This document shows positions 41,224 to 50,477 of a stretch of DNA of 64,000 bases, in pieces (positions within the stretch are counted from its first letter, which is position 1; each line of letters opens with the position of its first letter). A program made the position numbers and the translations under genes. The stretch spans positions 434,001 to 498,000 of the forward strand of contig NZ_FNVQ01000001.1 in assembly GCF_900108065.1 (NCBI RefSeq), written 5' to 3'. The notes below the pieces were generated by a model. It made no database searches. It saw only the letters and a list, made by a program, of their open reading frames with translations, and was not told the origin of the DNA. This stretch comes from Marinobacterium lutimaris (GTDB taxonomy: Bacteria; Pseudomonadota; Gammaproteobacteria; Pseudomonadales; Balneatricaceae).

Positions 41224-42964
41224 CTTTCCCTTCTTTGACCTCCTTGGTAAAGCGCGCAAGGCGCTGATCGTCAGGGTAGATCGCGTGTACTTCATCCATA
41301 GTGGCTATGGCCTTTGATCTGTTCCCGATATGTAGATAGGCGCGAGCAAGGTCCTGATAGGTTTGCTTGTCGGGAATCTGAGCCAGGAAGTCTTCCGCCC
41401 AGTTAATAAAATCCTGAGTATTGTCCCGAGTTCCGTTATGGATGTCGGAATAAAGCAGAGTACGCAGCAGGTAGTATTGACTGATCTCGCGGAAGTATAA
41501 GTCATTCAGGCCCGGTTGCAGATGCTTAAGCTCGGCGCCTTTGCTGCGCAGATACTGAATCAATCCAGCGTTAGCCAGTAGTGAGTGGGTCAGGAACATT
41601 ACCAGCAGGGCGGGGGCTAGCAGCGTTACTATGCTGCACGTGCTGCGTGCGGAGCCGCTCATTCTCAGTTGCTTGATATTTCTGCCCGGTTGGAAAGCCA
41701 GAAACAGCAGGAATAGAAAAACAAACCAGTGCACATTCGATATATAGAACGGCAGTTCTACCTGAGTGTGTAGTGATAGAGGGATTAGCAAACCTGCCAT
41801 GGCAACGCCGCGCTGCCAGCCTGATTGGATCAGCTGCCAAAGGACGGCCAGGGCTGCAGCTGCAATTGAGGCGAGTGCAATTACGCCGCCTTCGACCATC
41901 CAGTAAAGAAGCTCATTATGTGGGTGGCTGAAGCGCTTGTCGTCGATTTTGTAGCCAGGGGTCTCGGCATAGTATGCAGGTCGCTGGTCCTGAAATACTT
42001 TCTGGAAGCTGCCGATGCCGTGGCCCTCTAGTGGTGCATCGAGGAAGCTGCGCCAGGCGATGCTGTAGATATGTGGGCGGGCGTCGGAGCTTACCCCTTC
42101 TCCGGCGGTAAGGCGGTCCATCTTGGCGACAGCCTTCAGCGCCCCACTGTTGATGGTGGAGCCTGCAGTTGCGCCTGCGGCAATGGCAATGATTGCGGTC
42201 AAAGTGATCACTTTGTGGCGACCCAGCTGGCGATAGCGACCTGCAGAGATAAAGATGACGGCAGCAAGTCCGCCAAGCAGCCCTACCCGGGAGCCGCTGA
42301 GCATAACGTTAGACGCGCAGAGGAAAAGGGTTATAAAAACCAGCGCCTTGAAGGGCCAGTGCAGTTTTGAAAAAGCGGGGGTCGTTGCCTGGTAAAGCGC
42401 CAGCGCAAGCCCGGTTGCCATCATCGATGCCTGAAGGTTGGGCTGTTGGTAGATTCCTGCTGGAGCAGTTTTTCCCGAAACCCAGGGAATCCACTGCAGC
42501 AGCGGATTATCGGGCAGCATCTGAATCAGGCCGATCATTCCTTGCAGCATGATGCCGGCCAGCAGCAAGTAGATGGCTGCGTCGATCTGGCGACGGTTCA
42601 GTCGGTGCTGAAACAACATGAACCAGAACAACATGCCGCCGCCGATAACGCCTAGCCGGATCAGCCACTCCGAAGGTCTGTCTATGCCGGTTAAAAAGCC
42701 GCCTAGAATTATTCCGGCAGGGAACAGCATTAGCATCCAGGTATGGCGAGGTACCACCACCTTGTCGCTGTTCATCAGCGTCATAATTCCGCTTGCAATG
42801 ACCAGTAGCCCCGCCATCCAGATACTGGCGTTGTAAGGCAGGAATAGTCCCTCACCCCCCAGGTTTGGCTGGTAATAAAACGGCGCTACAAGCGCCAGCA
42901 GGGTAAAAGTGATAAAGAAAACGCGTTGGTCACGAGTGCCGGCGGTACGTTCCAGGGTGGGCAT
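41156..42964 (-). CDS. PglL-family O-oligosaccharyltransferase / Wzy-type ligase
   Basis: Polytopic inner-membrane protein with about 12 hydrophobic helices in its first 430 residues. Signatures of PglL/WaaL-type ligases are present: APAGIYQQPNLQASMMATGLALA, SGSRVGLLGG, GHGIGSFQKVF and RFSHPHNELLYWMVEGGVIAL (HNxLL motif). A soluble C-terminal part (about 500-602) with TPR-like repeats (DLARAYLHIGNRSKAI) matches the PglL tail. It would transfer lipid-linked glycans to pilin-like or other proteins, or to lipid A; the substrate is unknown. I use ATG 42964, with AGGAG five bases ahead, rather than earlier in-frame codons. The last 68 bases overlap sixA. Confidence 0.85.
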   Translation of the reverse strand: MPTLERTAGTRDQRVFFITFTLLALVAPFYYQPNLGGEGLFLPYNASIWMAGLLVIASGIMTLMNSDKVVVPRHTWMLMLFPAGIILGGFLTGIDRPSEWLIRLGVIGGGMLFWFMLFQHRLNRRQIDAAIYLLLAGIMLQGMIGLIQMLPDNPLLQWIPWVSGKTAPAGIYQQPNLQASMMATGLALALYQATTPAFSKLHWPFKALVFITLFLCASNVMLSGSRVGLLGGLAAVIFISAGRYRQLGRHKVITLTAIIAIAAGATAGSTINSGALKAVAKMDRLTAGEGVSSDARPHIYSIAWRSFLDAPLEGHGIGSFQKVFQDQRPAYYAETPGYKIDDKRFSHPHNELLYWMVEGGVIALASIAAAALAVLWQLIQSGWQRGVAMAGLLIPLSLHTQVELPFYISNVHWFVFLFLLFLAFQPGRNIKQLRMSGSARSTCSIVTLLAPALLVMFLTHSLLANAGLIQYLRSKGAELKHLQPGLNDLYFREISQYYLLRTLLYSDIHNGTRDNTQDFINWAEDFLAQIPDKQTYQDLARAYLHIGNRSKAIATMDEVHAIYPDDQRLARFTKEVKEGKVSLENGASGAASQAQPQASQGQ

Positions 42965-43039
42965 AAGGGCTCCTAGCAGGCTTCTGTGTGAGATCCTAGC
43001 GGATCGGTTATGCTTGGGGAAGCGGAACAAGGGGATTAG

Positions 43040-43930
43040 ATGAAACCAAAAGAGCTGAAAATTCAGGTAAATGGACGTGCCTTGGCGGGTCTTGAGTTCG
43101 GTGCCCAGGATGCGCCGGTAACGATCTTCGCAGCTCATGGGTGGTTGGATAATGCCGCCAGCTTTGCCTTGCTCGCGCCCCGTCTCGATGGCGTTCGATT
43201 TATCGCCCTGGACCTGCCCGGTCACGGTCGGTCGGATTGGCGGGCGCGGGGTGATTGGTATGCCATCTGGGACTACGTGCTGGACCTTCATGCTGCGCTG
43301 GACGAGTTGCAGCTGGATAGTGTGCATCTGCTCGGTCATTCTCTGGGTGCAGGCATACTGTCGATGCTCGCTGCAATTGAGCCTCACCGAGTAAAGAGTT
43401 TGGTGATGCTCGAGGGCCTGGGGCCATTAGTGCAAGCGCCTGCAGAGGCGCGGGAACAGATGCTGAGAGCGGTTGAGTGGCGACGGCAGCCGTCCAAGGC
43501 TCCGTCGGTCTACCGCGAGCTTGAGCGGATGGTTCGGGCGCGCACCTTTGGGCGTTTTCCTGTCGGGGCAGCGGCTGCGGAGCTTCTTGTTTCCAGGGGC
43601 GTTGAATCTGTTGAAGATGGGTACCGCTGGTCCCACGATCCCCGCCTGTTAGCGCCTTCGGTGGCGCGCATGACTGAGCTGGAGGTGAGGAGCTTTTTCG
43701 AGCAGATCGTTCAGCCTGTACTCGTTTGTCTTGCTGACGGAGGGATCGCAACGCCGGTGTCGAGGAAGCGCCTGGAGTGGTTGGCTAGGCTTACACTAAC
43801 TGAGATCAAGGGCGGACATCATCCACACATGGAAGAAGTTACGCTCGACGCAGTGGTTGATTCGATCGCCGGGTTTTACCGTACTATCGGTATAGATAGC
43901 TATAGGGAGAAAGCGGAACTATGCGATTAG
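43040..43930 (+). CDS. Alpha/beta hydrolase
   Basis: Serine hydrolase of the alpha/beta fold. AHGWLDNAASFALLAPRL (oxyanion region) is followed by FIALDLPGHGRSDWRARG. The nucleophile is the serine in LLGHSLGAGILS, an acidic residue lies near LVCLADGGIATP, and the histidine is in GGHHPHMEE. The substrate is unknown; esterase or lipase-like activity is plausible. The ATG at 43040 has a GGGG purine run ahead. It overlaps the next gene by 10 bases. Divergent from the PglL-type gene. Confidence 0.88.
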   Translation: MKPKELKIQVNGRALAGLEFGAQDAPVTIFAAHGWLDNAASFALLAPRLDGVRFIALDLPGHGRSDWRARGDWYAIWDYVLDLHAALDELQLDSVHLLGHSLGAGILSMLAAIEPHRVKSLVMLEGLGPLVQAPAEAREQMLRAVEWRRQPSKAPSVYRELERMVRARTFGRFPVGAAAAELLVSRGVESVEDGYRWSHDPRLLAPSVARMTELEVRSFFEQIVQPVLVCLADGGIATPVSRKRLEWLARLTLTEIKGGHHPHMEEVTLDAVVDSIAGFYRTIGIDSYREKAELCD

Positions 43931-43956
43931 GTATGCGATTAGGTATGCGAGTTGGT
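43921..43956 (+). repeat. Three tandem 12-base repeats at a gene start
   Basis: ATGCGATTAGGT occurs twice exactly and a third time as ATGCGAGTTGGT. Each unit holds an AGGT-like purine stretch ahead of the next ATG, so several start codons are possible for the DUF4892 gene. Copy-number change would add or remove four residues without a frameshift. Confidence 0.85.
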
Positions 43957-44796
43957 TTATCCCGTCTCGGGCTGGTGGGTTTTTTGTGTGGCTTTGCCCT
44001 GCCAGTGGTCGCAGAGGTTCCAGAGTGGATAGAGCCGGTTGATAGGAGCAGTGTGGTTCAGGAGCGTGCCCTGCCGGCGCCTGATTACCGCGTAATGCTT
44101 GGTCGGGTGTTGAAGATCAACGGCTTGATCCGCACCGATCGGGAATTGAAATTGACCGGATCGCTGGATCGCACAACCTGGCAGTTACCTTCCGGAGAAA
44201 CACCGGAGTCTGGGTTCCTCCAATTCCGTGATCAGTTGCAACGTAACGGCGCGGATATCCTGTTTGAGTGTGCCGGTCGTCAGTGTGGCGCCAGCAATAT
44301 CTGGGCGAACGATCTGTTCGAAACTGCCCGGCTTTACGGCGTCGATGAGAGTCAGCGTTACATGGCGGCTCGCCGTGGCAGTGATTACCTGGTTATCTAC
44401 TCGGTCCGTCGCGGTAATGGGCGGGTTTATCTGAACCTGGACTGGGTTCAGGACGAATCGGATGACAGTAGCGGCTGGGTGAGTACGCTTGAGCAGCAGG
44501 GCTATGCGAATCTGCCGGGTTGGCCGGATGCTCCGGATAGTGCGGTGCAGAGTCTTGTTTCCCTGTTGGCAGATAAGCCGGATCTAAGACTGGTGTTGGT
44601 AGTGCACCAGGTGGGCCGGGATATCGAGTTGAGTCTGCGTCAGTCAGCGGAGCTGGCCGACCGGCTCAAAGATCAGGTCGTTGCTGAAGGTGTTGCTCCG
44701 GCAAGAATACAGGCATTTGGAGCCGGCGCTTTGTCGCCTGAAGTGCTTGGTGGGCGTAAGCAGATGGCGGTCGTGATACAGGTTTCGGGTTTTTAG
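43921..44796 (+). CDS. DUF4892-type exported protein with degenerate OmpA-like C-terminus
   Basis: A 291-residue exported protein. The signal peptide contains GLVGFLCGFALPVVAEV. The middle (about 35-190) matches the DUF4892 pattern, with TWQLPSGETPESGFLQFRDQL and GADILFECAGRQCGASNIWANDLF. The end (about 220-291) looks like an OmpA-type domain (AELADRLKDQVVAEGVAPARIQAFGAGALSP), but the peptidoglycan-binding Asp and Arg are not seen. The start is marked by a 12-base tandem repeat that gives MRLG-MRLG-MRVG, so the true first Met is uncertain (43921, 43933 or 43945). It overlaps the hydrolase by 10 bases and precedes the patatin-like gene. Confidence 0.75.
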   Translation: MRLGMRLGMRVGLSRLGLVGFLCGFALPVVAEVPEWIEPVDRSSVVQERALPAPDYRVMLGRVLKINGLIRTDRELKLTGSLDRTTWQLPSGETPESGFLQFRDQLQRNGADILFECAGRQCGASNIWANDLFETARLYGVDESQRYMAARRGSDYLVIYSVRRGNGRVYLNLDWVQDESDDSSGWVSTLEQQGYANLPGWPDAPDSAVQSLVSLLADKPDLRLVLVVHQVGRDIELSLRQSAELADRLKDQVVAEGVAPARIQAFGAGALSPEVLGGRKQMAVVIQVSGF

Positions 44797-44814
44797 CAGG
44801 AAGAGGGGGCAGGC

Positions 44815-45672
44815 ATGGCAACGGTCTCTCTGGTGTTGGGTGCCGGTGGCGCCAGGGGCTATGCGCATATTGGGGTTATCGCCGAGCTGGAAGCTCGTGG
44901 TTACACCATAGCGGGTATCTCGGGTTGCTCCATGGGAGCGGTGGTCGGCGGGCTCTATGCCGCGGGAGGTCTTGCGGAGTACCGGCGCTGGGCGGAAACT
45001 CTGCGTTGGATCGACGTGGTGCGTCTGCTTGATCTTAGCTTTCGTGATGTCAGTGTGCGCGGGGATAAGGTGTTTGGCCGTATTCGCGACATTATTGGCG
45101 ATCCGGCTATCGAAAACCTTCCCATCGGCTACACCGCTATCGCTACTGACCTGCATTCCAGTAAGGAGATCTGGTTTCAGCGTGGCAGCCTGCTCTACGC
45201 CATGCGGGCCTCCGTGGCTATTCCGGGGATAGTGACGCCGGTAATGCAGGGGGAGCGGATGCTCGTCGATGGTGGGGTGTTGAACCCTCTGCCTATCGTG
45301 GCGGCGGTGGGGCAGCATGCTGATCTGATAATCGCCGTGGATGTAAACGCGCGGCAATTGTCTCTCGCCGGACAGCTCGCCAATAAGGGTGGCAAAGAGG
45401 ACCAGAAGGTAACCGCGCCGGAGAGTCTGGGTCGGGCGGGTATTCTGTTAAGCACCATTGAAGTGATGCAGAGCGCACTGACTCGCTACAAGATCGCGGG
45501 CTACAGCCCGGATCTGGTTATCCGTGTGCCCAAGGATATCGGTGGATTTCATGAGTTCCATCGCGCCAAGGCGCTGATCGACGCCGGCCAGGAGATGGCG
45601 CGGCGTCATCTGGATGCATTCGAACAGGGGGAGATGCAGCCGGAGATCGAGTTTGACTCCGTTGATCAATAG
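44815..45672 (+). CDS. rssA: Patatin-like phospholipase, RssA-like
   Basis: Patatin-fold serine hydrolase with lipid acyl hydrolase potential. SLVLGAGGARGYAHIGVIAELEARG is the oxyanion-hole segment; GISGCSMGAVVGGLYAAG carries the G-x-S-x-G nucleophile (G-C-S-M-G); DGGVLNPLPI supplies the catalytic Asp in DGG. The 285 residues are typical of RssA-type bacterial patatins. It follows the DUF4892 gene by 18 bases with AGGAAG ahead of the ATG. With the alpha/beta hydrolase, this makes an exported protein flanked by two hydrolases. Convergent with folE. Confidence 0.87.
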   Translation: MATVSLVLGAGGARGYAHIGVIAELEARGYTIAGISGCSMGAVVGGLYAAGGLAEYRRWAETLRWIDVVRLLDLSFRDVSVRGDKVFGRIRDIIGDPAIENLPIGYTAIATDLHSSKEIWFQRGSLLYAMRASVAIPGIVTPVMQGERMLVDGGVLNPLPIVAAVGQHADLIIAVDVNARQLSLAGQLANKGGKEDQKVTAPESLGRAGILLSTIEVMQSALTRYKIAGYSPDLVIRVPKDIGGFHEFHRAKALIDAGQEMARRHLDAFEQGEMQPEIEFDSVDQ

Positions 45673-45702
45673 ATCAGTTAGCGCTGAGCAATGAAACGCT
45701 GA

Positions 45703-46254
45703 TCAATTAACCAGGGACAGAAACTCGTTGCGGGTCGCCGGGTTGGAGCGGAAGGTGCCCAGCATCATTGAGGTCTTCATCTCGCCGTTCTGTTTTTCCA
45801 CACCGCGCATCATCATGCACATGTGCTTGGCTTCGATCACTACGCCCACGCCCTGAGCGCCAGTGACTTCCTGGATCGCTTCAGCGATCTGCTTGGTCAT
45901 GTTTTCCTGAATCTGCAGGCGGCGTGCGAACATGTCGACGATGCGGGCAATTTTGGAAAGGCCCACAACCTGGCCGTTGGGGATGTAGGCAACGTGCGCC
46001 TTGCCAATAAACGGCAGCAGGTGATGTTCGCACATGGAGTAGAGTTCGATGTTCTTGACCAGCACCATCTCGCTGTTGTCCGACGGGAATAGAGCGCCGT
46101 TAACGACCTCTTCGAGTGACTGCTGATAGCCGCGGGTCAGGAACTGCATCGCCTTGGCGGCGCGCTTCGGCGTATCTTTGAGGCCTTCGCGTTCCAGGTC
46201 TTCACCGAGTCGTTCGATGATTTTGGCGTAGGCGTTTTCCATCTCTGCATCCAT
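45703..46254 (-). CDS. folE: GTP cyclohydrolase I (FolE, type IA)
   Basis: First enzyme of tetrahydrofolate synthesis, converting GTP to dihydroneopterin triphosphate. The zinc and catalytic residues are in [23 protein letters not shown], with a later cysteine in [24 protein letters not shown] and FLTRGY are family features. At 183 residues it is a normal type IA enzyme. The ATG at 46254 is taken as start. It may be transcribed with the Smr gene, which ends 88 bases upstream; that gap shows no strong terminator. Confidence 0.96.
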   Translation of the reverse strand: MDAEMENAYAKIIERLGEDLEREGLKDTPKRAAKAMQFLTRGYQQSLEEVVNGALFPSDNSEMVLVKNIELYSMCEHHLLPFIGKAHVAYIPNGQVVGLSKIARIVDMFARRLQIQENMTKQIAEAIQEVTGAQGVGVVIEAKHMCMMMRGVEKQNGEMKTSMMLGTFRSNPATRNEFLSLVN

Positions 46255-46342
46255 CGGTGCGGGTTCTCTCTCGGTTGTGCTGTAAAAAAGTGGGCTAAAT
46301 TACGATATCGAGCCACGAAGGTAAAGATAACATACTTCTGCG

Positions 46343-46900
46343 CTAGGGTTTTTGTTTCAAAAGGACATAAACAGCGCCGGTTCCGCCATCTTTCGGCTGT
46401 GCAGAGCAAAATGCCAGGACTGCGGGCAGCTGTCTCAGCCAGTCATTAACGTGGGACTTTATAAGTGCCGGCTGGCCCGGTTGGGAGTACGCCTTGCCAT
46501 GCACCACCAGGACGCAGCGCAGTCCGCTGTTCTTGCTGTCGCGGATAAAGCGGGACAGTTCCTCGCGGGCGTCTTCAAGAGTGTAGCCGTGAAGATCCAG
46601 GCCTGCCTGCCAGGGAGTGTGGCCGCGCCGCAGCTTCTTAATCTCGCGGATCTGAATGCCTGGGCCGACAAACAGCAGATCCTGCTCAGTCTCGATAATC
46701 TCCACCGCGGTGGTCGAAAGTCCGTCGACAAATACCTCGGGTTCCTGTTGCGCTGCCTGGCGTCGATAGTCGGTGGTTTCATCGACGGGCTTGCGCAGGC
46801 GCTTGTTCTTGCGCAGTTGCGCACGGTCATTCTCCAACGGAGAAACGTCGGCTACGGCGAGGAAAAATTCGGAGGCATCGCTTTGCGGCTTATCAGACAT
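46343..46900 (-). CDS. smrA: Smr-domain protein
   Basis: Small MutS-related domain protein with probable nuclease activity. The Smr domain occupies about residues 95-185 and contains the diagnostic LDLHGYTLEDAREELSRFI and RCVLVVHGKAYSQPG segments (LDLHG and HGKG-like motifs). The first 90 residues are charged and contain DETTDYRRQAAQQEPEVFVDG. The overall length and N-terminal extension match stand-alone SmrA/YfcN-type proteins. Its substrate (mRNA or DNA) is unresolved. It is divergent from prmB. Confidence 0.9.
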   Translation of the reverse strand: MSDKPQSDASEFFLAVADVSPLENDRAQLRKNKRLRKPVDETTDYRRQAAQQEPEVFVDGLSTTAVEIIETEQDLLFVGPGIQIREIKKLRRGHTPWQAGLDLHGYTLEDAREELSRFIRDSKNSGLRCVLVVHGKAYSQPGQPALIKSHVNDWLRQLPAVLAFCSAQPKDGGTGAVYVLLKQKP

Positions 46901-46965
46901 GGCGTTTAGAGCGTGATTTAATTAACATGTGCGGCCTGTTTAAGCCTCCCATTATCGGACTTGCA

Positions 46966-47886
46966 ATGAATCTGGATCAAGCATCTCTGCTCGATGAGCT
47001 GGAAAGCATTCGCGATTATATCCGCTTCAGTCTCAGCGCTTTTCACGAGTATGGCGTTTTTTTCGGTCATGGTACCGATAATGCCTGGGACGAGGCGGTG
47101 CAGCTTGTGCTTAATGCCGTGCATCTACCCTGGGATACGCGCCCGGATGTGCTCGATGCCCGTCTGACACGCAGCGAGCGTCGTCGCGTGCTGGAATATC
47201 TGCGTCAGCGGGTACAGGAGCGCAAGCCGCTGCCCTACATTACCGGTGAAGCCTGGTTTATGGGCTTGCCTTTTAATGTGGATGAGCGCGTGCTGATTCC
47301 GCGTTCGCCTATCGGAGAGCTGATCGAGAACAGCTTCGAGCCCTGGCTGCGGCCTGGGCCTGTCGAGCGCGTACTCGATCTGTGTACCGGTAGCGGTTGT
47401 ATCGGCATCGCCACAGCGTTCGCCTTCCCAGAGGCAGAGGTGGATCTGGTCGACATCTCCGCGGATGCACTGGAAGTGGCGGAGAAAAATATCGCCCGCC
47501 ATCAGTTGCAGGACAGGGTTTTTGCCGTCGAGAGCGACCTGTTTGACGGTATCGCCGCCGGTACCCGCTATGACCTGATCGTCAGCAACCCCCCCTACGT
47601 GGATGAGGCTGACCTCAGCAGTATGCCCAGTGAATTTCAGCATGAGCCGGATCTCGCTCTGGGCTCCGGGCCGGATGGTCTGGATATTACCCGTCGGATT
47701 CTGCGCCAGGCGGCGGACTTCCTCACCGACGATGGTCTGCTGATCATCGAGGTGGGTAACTCTGAAGTCCACCTGATGGAGCAATACCCCGAGCTGCCGC
47801 TGATGTGGGTTGAACTCGAGTCGGGCGGGAACGGTGTGTTTACGATAACGGCGCCCGAGCTGCGCCAGTTCGCTGATAGTATTTGA
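46966..47886 (+). CDS. prmB: 50S ribosomal protein L3 glutamine methyltransferase PrmB
   Basis: SAM-dependent N5-glutamine methyltransferase of ribosomal protein L3. The N-terminal helical part contains LESIRDYIRFSLSAFHEYGVFFGHGTDNAWDEA, a PrmB-specific region. The Rossmann domain has VLDLCTGSGCIGIATAFAFP (motif I) and the substrate-binding NPPY in LIVSNPPYVDEADL. About 306 residues matches PrmB and separates it from PrmC. I prefer ATG 46966 over an in-frame ATG at 46927, which encodes an atypical cysteine-containing extension. aroC follows after 39 bases, the common gammaproteobacterial order. Confidence 0.94.
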   Translation: MNLDQASLLDELESIRDYIRFSLSAFHEYGVFFGHGTDNAWDEAVQLVLNAVHLPWDTRPDVLDARLTRSERRRVLEYLRQRVQERKPLPYITGEAWFMGLPFNVDERVLIPRSPIGELIENSFEPWLRPGPVERVLDLCTGSGCIGIATAFAFPEAEVDLVDISADALEVAEKNIARHQLQDRVFAVESDLFDGIAAGTRYDLIVSNPPYVDEADLSSMPSEFQHEPDLALGSGPDGLDITRRILRQAADFLTDDGLLIIEVGNSEVHLMEQYPELPLMWVELESGGNGVFTITAPELRQFADSI

Positions 47887-47925
47887 TTGGGCCTGAGTCG
47901 TCGGCCCCAGGCAGGATAGGAAAAT

Positions 47926-49017
47926 ATGTCCGGAAACAGTATTGGCAAACTTTTTACCCTGACCACCTTTGGTGAGAGTCATGGCCCTGCGCTGGGCTGC
48001 ATTATTGACGGCTGCCCTCCGGGAATCGAGCTTTGCGAAGCGGACCTGCAGGTGGAGCTGGATCGCCGTAAGCCGGGTACGTCCCGTCATACCACCCAGC
48101 GTCGCGAAGCCGATGAGGTGCGTATCCTCTCCGGGGTGTTTGAAGGTAAGACTACAGGTACAGCCATCGGGCTGTTGATCGAGAATACCGATCAGCGCTC
48201 CAAGGATTATGGCAATATCAAGGACACCTTCCGTCCGGCCCATGCCGATTACACCTACAGCCAGAAGTACGGCATCCGCGATTATCGCGGTGGCGGGCGT
48301 TCCTCTGCCCGTGAAACCGCCATGCGAGTGGCCGCCGGCGCCGTCGCCAAGAAGGTGTTGGCACAGTTTGGCGTACAGGTGCGCGGTTACCTGTCGCAGC
48401 TCGGGCCGATCAGGGTCAATATGGAGCGCTTTGACTGGGCGGCCGTTAACACCAACCCGTTTTTCTCGCCGGATCTTGAGATCGTTGCCGAGCTTGAGGA
48501 TTACATGGATGCGCTGCGCAAGGAGGGTAACTCCGTGGGTGCTCGTATCAATGTAGTGGCTTCCGGCGTGCCGGTTGGGCTCGGTGAGCCGATCTTTGAT
48601 CGCCTGGATGCGGAGCTGGCGCACGGTCTGATGAGTATCAACGCGGTCAAAGGTGTTGAGATCGGCGATGGTTTCGATGTGATCGAGCAGAAAGGCACCG
48701 AGCATCGCGATGAAATGACACCGGAAGGTTTTCTGTCAAATCACGCCGGCGGCATCCTCGGAGGCATCTCTACCGGACAGGATATCGTCGCGGGGATCGC
48801 GCTCAAGCCGACCTCAAGCCTGCGTCTGCCGGGAAAAAGCATCAACGCCCAGGGTGAGGCTATCGAAGTTGTCACAAAAGGGCGTCACGATCCCTGTGTA
48901 GGTATACGTGCAACACCCATTGCCGAGGCGATGATGGCGATCACGCTGCTGGACCATCTGCTGCGTGATCGGGCGCAGAATGGCGACGTTAAGCGCACCA
49001 CGCCGCAGTTAAGCTGA
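47926..49017 (+). CDS. aroC: Chorismate synthase
   Basis: Last enzyme of the shikimate pathway, converting EPSP to chorismate with reduced flavin. Diagnostic segments are [31 protein letters not shown] at the N-terminus, [30 protein letters not shown] in the middle and [28 protein letters not shown] near the C-terminus. The 363 residues match the family. AGGA lies ahead of the ATG. A terminator follows (49100-49128). Confidence 0.98.
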   Translation: MSGNSIGKLFTLTTFGESHGPALGCIIDGCPPGIELCEADLQVELDRRKPGTSRHTTQRREADEVRILSGVFEGKTTGTAIGLLIENTDQRSKDYGNIKDTFRPAHADYTYSQKYGIRDYRGGGRSSARETAMRVAAGAVAKKVLAQFGVQVRGYLSQLGPIRVNMERFDWAAVNTNPFFSPDLEIVAELEDYMDALRKEGNSVGARINVVASGVPVGLGEPIFDRLDAELAHGLMSINAVKGVEIGDGFDVIEQKGTEHRDEMTPEGFLSNHAGGILGGISTGQDIVAGIALKPTSSLRLPGKSINAQGEAIEVVTKGRHDPCVGIRATPIAEAMMAITLLDHLLRDRAQNGDVKRTTPQLS

Positions 49018-49099
49018 CGGCGTCGACCCGGCAGAGAGTGCTACGCCTTCGCCGGGCTCAATATCGCTCGCGACCTTTGTGGAGCTGCGAGCCGAGGGA

Positions 49100-49128
49100 A
49101 GCCACCCGCCAATGGGTGGCTCTGTTTT
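49100..49128 (+). terminator. Intrinsic terminator after aroC
   Basis: Stem AGCCACCC / GGGTGGCT (eight pairs) with a six-base loop is followed by CTGTTTTTTT. It ends prmB-aroC and lies about 30 bases before the speD start codon, so the speD promoter must overlap or lie upstream of it. Confidence 0.85.
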
Positions 49129-49158
49129 TTTGGAGTCAAACGATTCGGAGGGAAGAAA

Positions 49159-49620
49159 ATGCTGAAACCTGTCGATAACGCCCCGGGCGAAATCGCCGGA
49201 GAGCAGAGCGAACCGACCGGATCGGCTGACGAGGTGCGTAAGGATTATTTTATCCAGCGTGACGGTTACCAGTTTGCCGGTACGCACCTGATCATCGATC
49301 TCTTTGGCGCCTCCCATCTCGACAACCTCGAGCGGATGGAGCGGGCTCTGCGCGATGCCGTAGAAGCCTCAGATGCAACGCTGTTGCATATTCATCTACA
49401 CCACTTCACACCGAACGGCGGTATTTCCGGCGTGGCGGTGCTGGCGGAATCCCATATCAGCGTACACACCTGGCCGGAACGTGATTTCGCGGCCTTCGAT
49501 GTTTTTATGTGTGGCGCGGCGCGCCCGGAGCAGAGCATCGCGGTGCTGGAGCAGGCGTTCGAGCCCAGACAGTTGAAGGTGAAAGAGTTGCAGCGGGGCA
49601 GGGTTGATGTCGATGGCTAA
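49159..49620 (+). CDS. speD: S-adenosylmethionine decarboxylase proenzyme (class 1B)
   Basis: Supplies decarboxylated SAM for spermidine synthesis. The proenzyme cleaves itself between E97 and S98 ([13 protein letters not shown]), and the serine becomes the pyruvoyl cofactor. The conserved histidine (103) and the cysteine of [10 protein letters not shown] (118) are present. At 153 residues it is the short class 1B type, not the about 264-residue E. coli form, with a 30-residue polar N-terminal extension. The ATG at 49159 has GGAGGGAAG ahead. speE overlaps its 3' end. Confidence 0.95.
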   Translation: MLKPVDNAPGEIAGEQSEPTGSADEVRKDYFIQRDGYQFAGTHLIIDLFGASHLDNLERMERALRDAVEASDATLLHIHLHHFTPNGGISGVAVLAESHISVHTWPERDFAAFDVFMCGAARPEQSIAVLEQAFEPRQLKVKELQRGRVDVDG

Positions 49621-50467
49621 GTCTAAGTTTGAAGAGAAGCTCCATGCCGGTTACGGCCAGACCCTGAGCATCGATGAGATGTTGTTTGAACATCGCACCG
49701 AGCATCAGGAACTGATCATTTTTCGTAACAACAGCTTTGGTCGGGTGATGGCGCTGGATGGCATCGTTCAGACCACTGAGGCGGACGAATTTATCTACCA
49801 CGAAATGCTGACCCATGTGCCGCTGCTTGCTCATGGCGGTGCACGCTCTGTGCTCATCATCGGCGGTGGGGATGGCGGTATGCTGCGCGAGGTGCTCAAG
49901 CATCCTGGCGTTGAGCGTGTAACCCAGGTCGAGATCGATGCCTCGGTTATTGAAATGAGCAGGGAGTACCTGCCGAATCACTCTGCCGGCGCATTTGACG
50001 ACCCCAGGGTTCAGCTGGTGATCGACGACGGAGTCAACTTCGTGCGCAGTTCAGAGGATCACTTCGATGTGATTATCTCCGATTGTACCGATCCGGTCGG
50101 TCCCGGCGAGGTGCTCTTTTCCAGCGGCTTTTACGAGGGCTGCAAGCGTTGCCTGAATCCCGGCGGGGTTTTTGTGGCGCAGAATGGCGTGGCTTTCCTG
50201 CAGCTGGACGAGGTGACAACCACCGCCCGGAGGCTCGGCCCGCTGTTTGTTGATCAATCTTTCTATGCGGCCGCGGTACCTACCTATGCGGGTGGCGTCA
50301 TGACCTTTGCCTGGGCTAGCGATAATCCGTCGCTGCGGTCGCCTGACCTGAGCGTCCTGGCTCAGCGATTTGAAGCGAGCGGTATCCGCACCCGCTATTA
50401 CAATCCGCAGCTGCATCTGGGCAGTTTTGCGCTGCCGCAGTATATCCTCGACGCGCTTTCAGCATAG
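49613..50467 (+). CDS. speE: Spermidine synthase
   Basis: Transfers aminopropyl from decarboxylated SAM to putrescine. The SAM-type Rossmann motif is [41 protein letters not shown] holds the catalytic DxTDPxGP segment; and GVMTFAWAS lies near the end. The 284 residues match the family. I start at ATG 49613 (MAKSKFEEK), which lies inside the speD end, with GGGGCAGGG ahead; ATG 49607 two codons upstream is possible. Overlap with speD by eight bases shows coupling. Confidence 0.96.
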   Translation: MAKSKFEEKLHAGYGQTLSIDEMLFEHRTEHQELIIFRNNSFGRVMALDGIVQTTEADEFIYHEMLTHVPLLAHGGARSVLIIGGGDGGMLREVLKHPGVERVTQVEIDASVIEMSREYLPNHSAGAFDDPRVQLVIDDGVNFVRSSEDHFDVIISDCTDPVGPGEVLFSSGFYEGCKRCLNPGGVFVAQNGVAFLQLDEVTTTARRLGPLFVDQSFYAAAVPTYAGGVMTFAWASDNPSLRSPDLSVLAQRFEASGIRTRYYNPQLHLGSFALPQYILDALSA

Positions 50468-50477
50468 CGGGGCGCTC

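Noticed and set aside
42965-43387. N-terminal extension of the PglL-type gene
   Set aside because: It would run antisense through the alpha/beta hydrolase start; the ATG at 42964 has its own AGGAG and begins at the first membrane helix region.
47125-48705. A 526-codon open frame antisense to prmB and aroC
   Set aside because: Both genes on the other strand have full conserved motifs; the antisense product shows none.
50370-50477. N-terminal extension of the MFS transporter inside speE
   Set aside because: The added residues are not membrane-like and speE is conserved there in another frame; TTG 50478 has a GGGGCG site.
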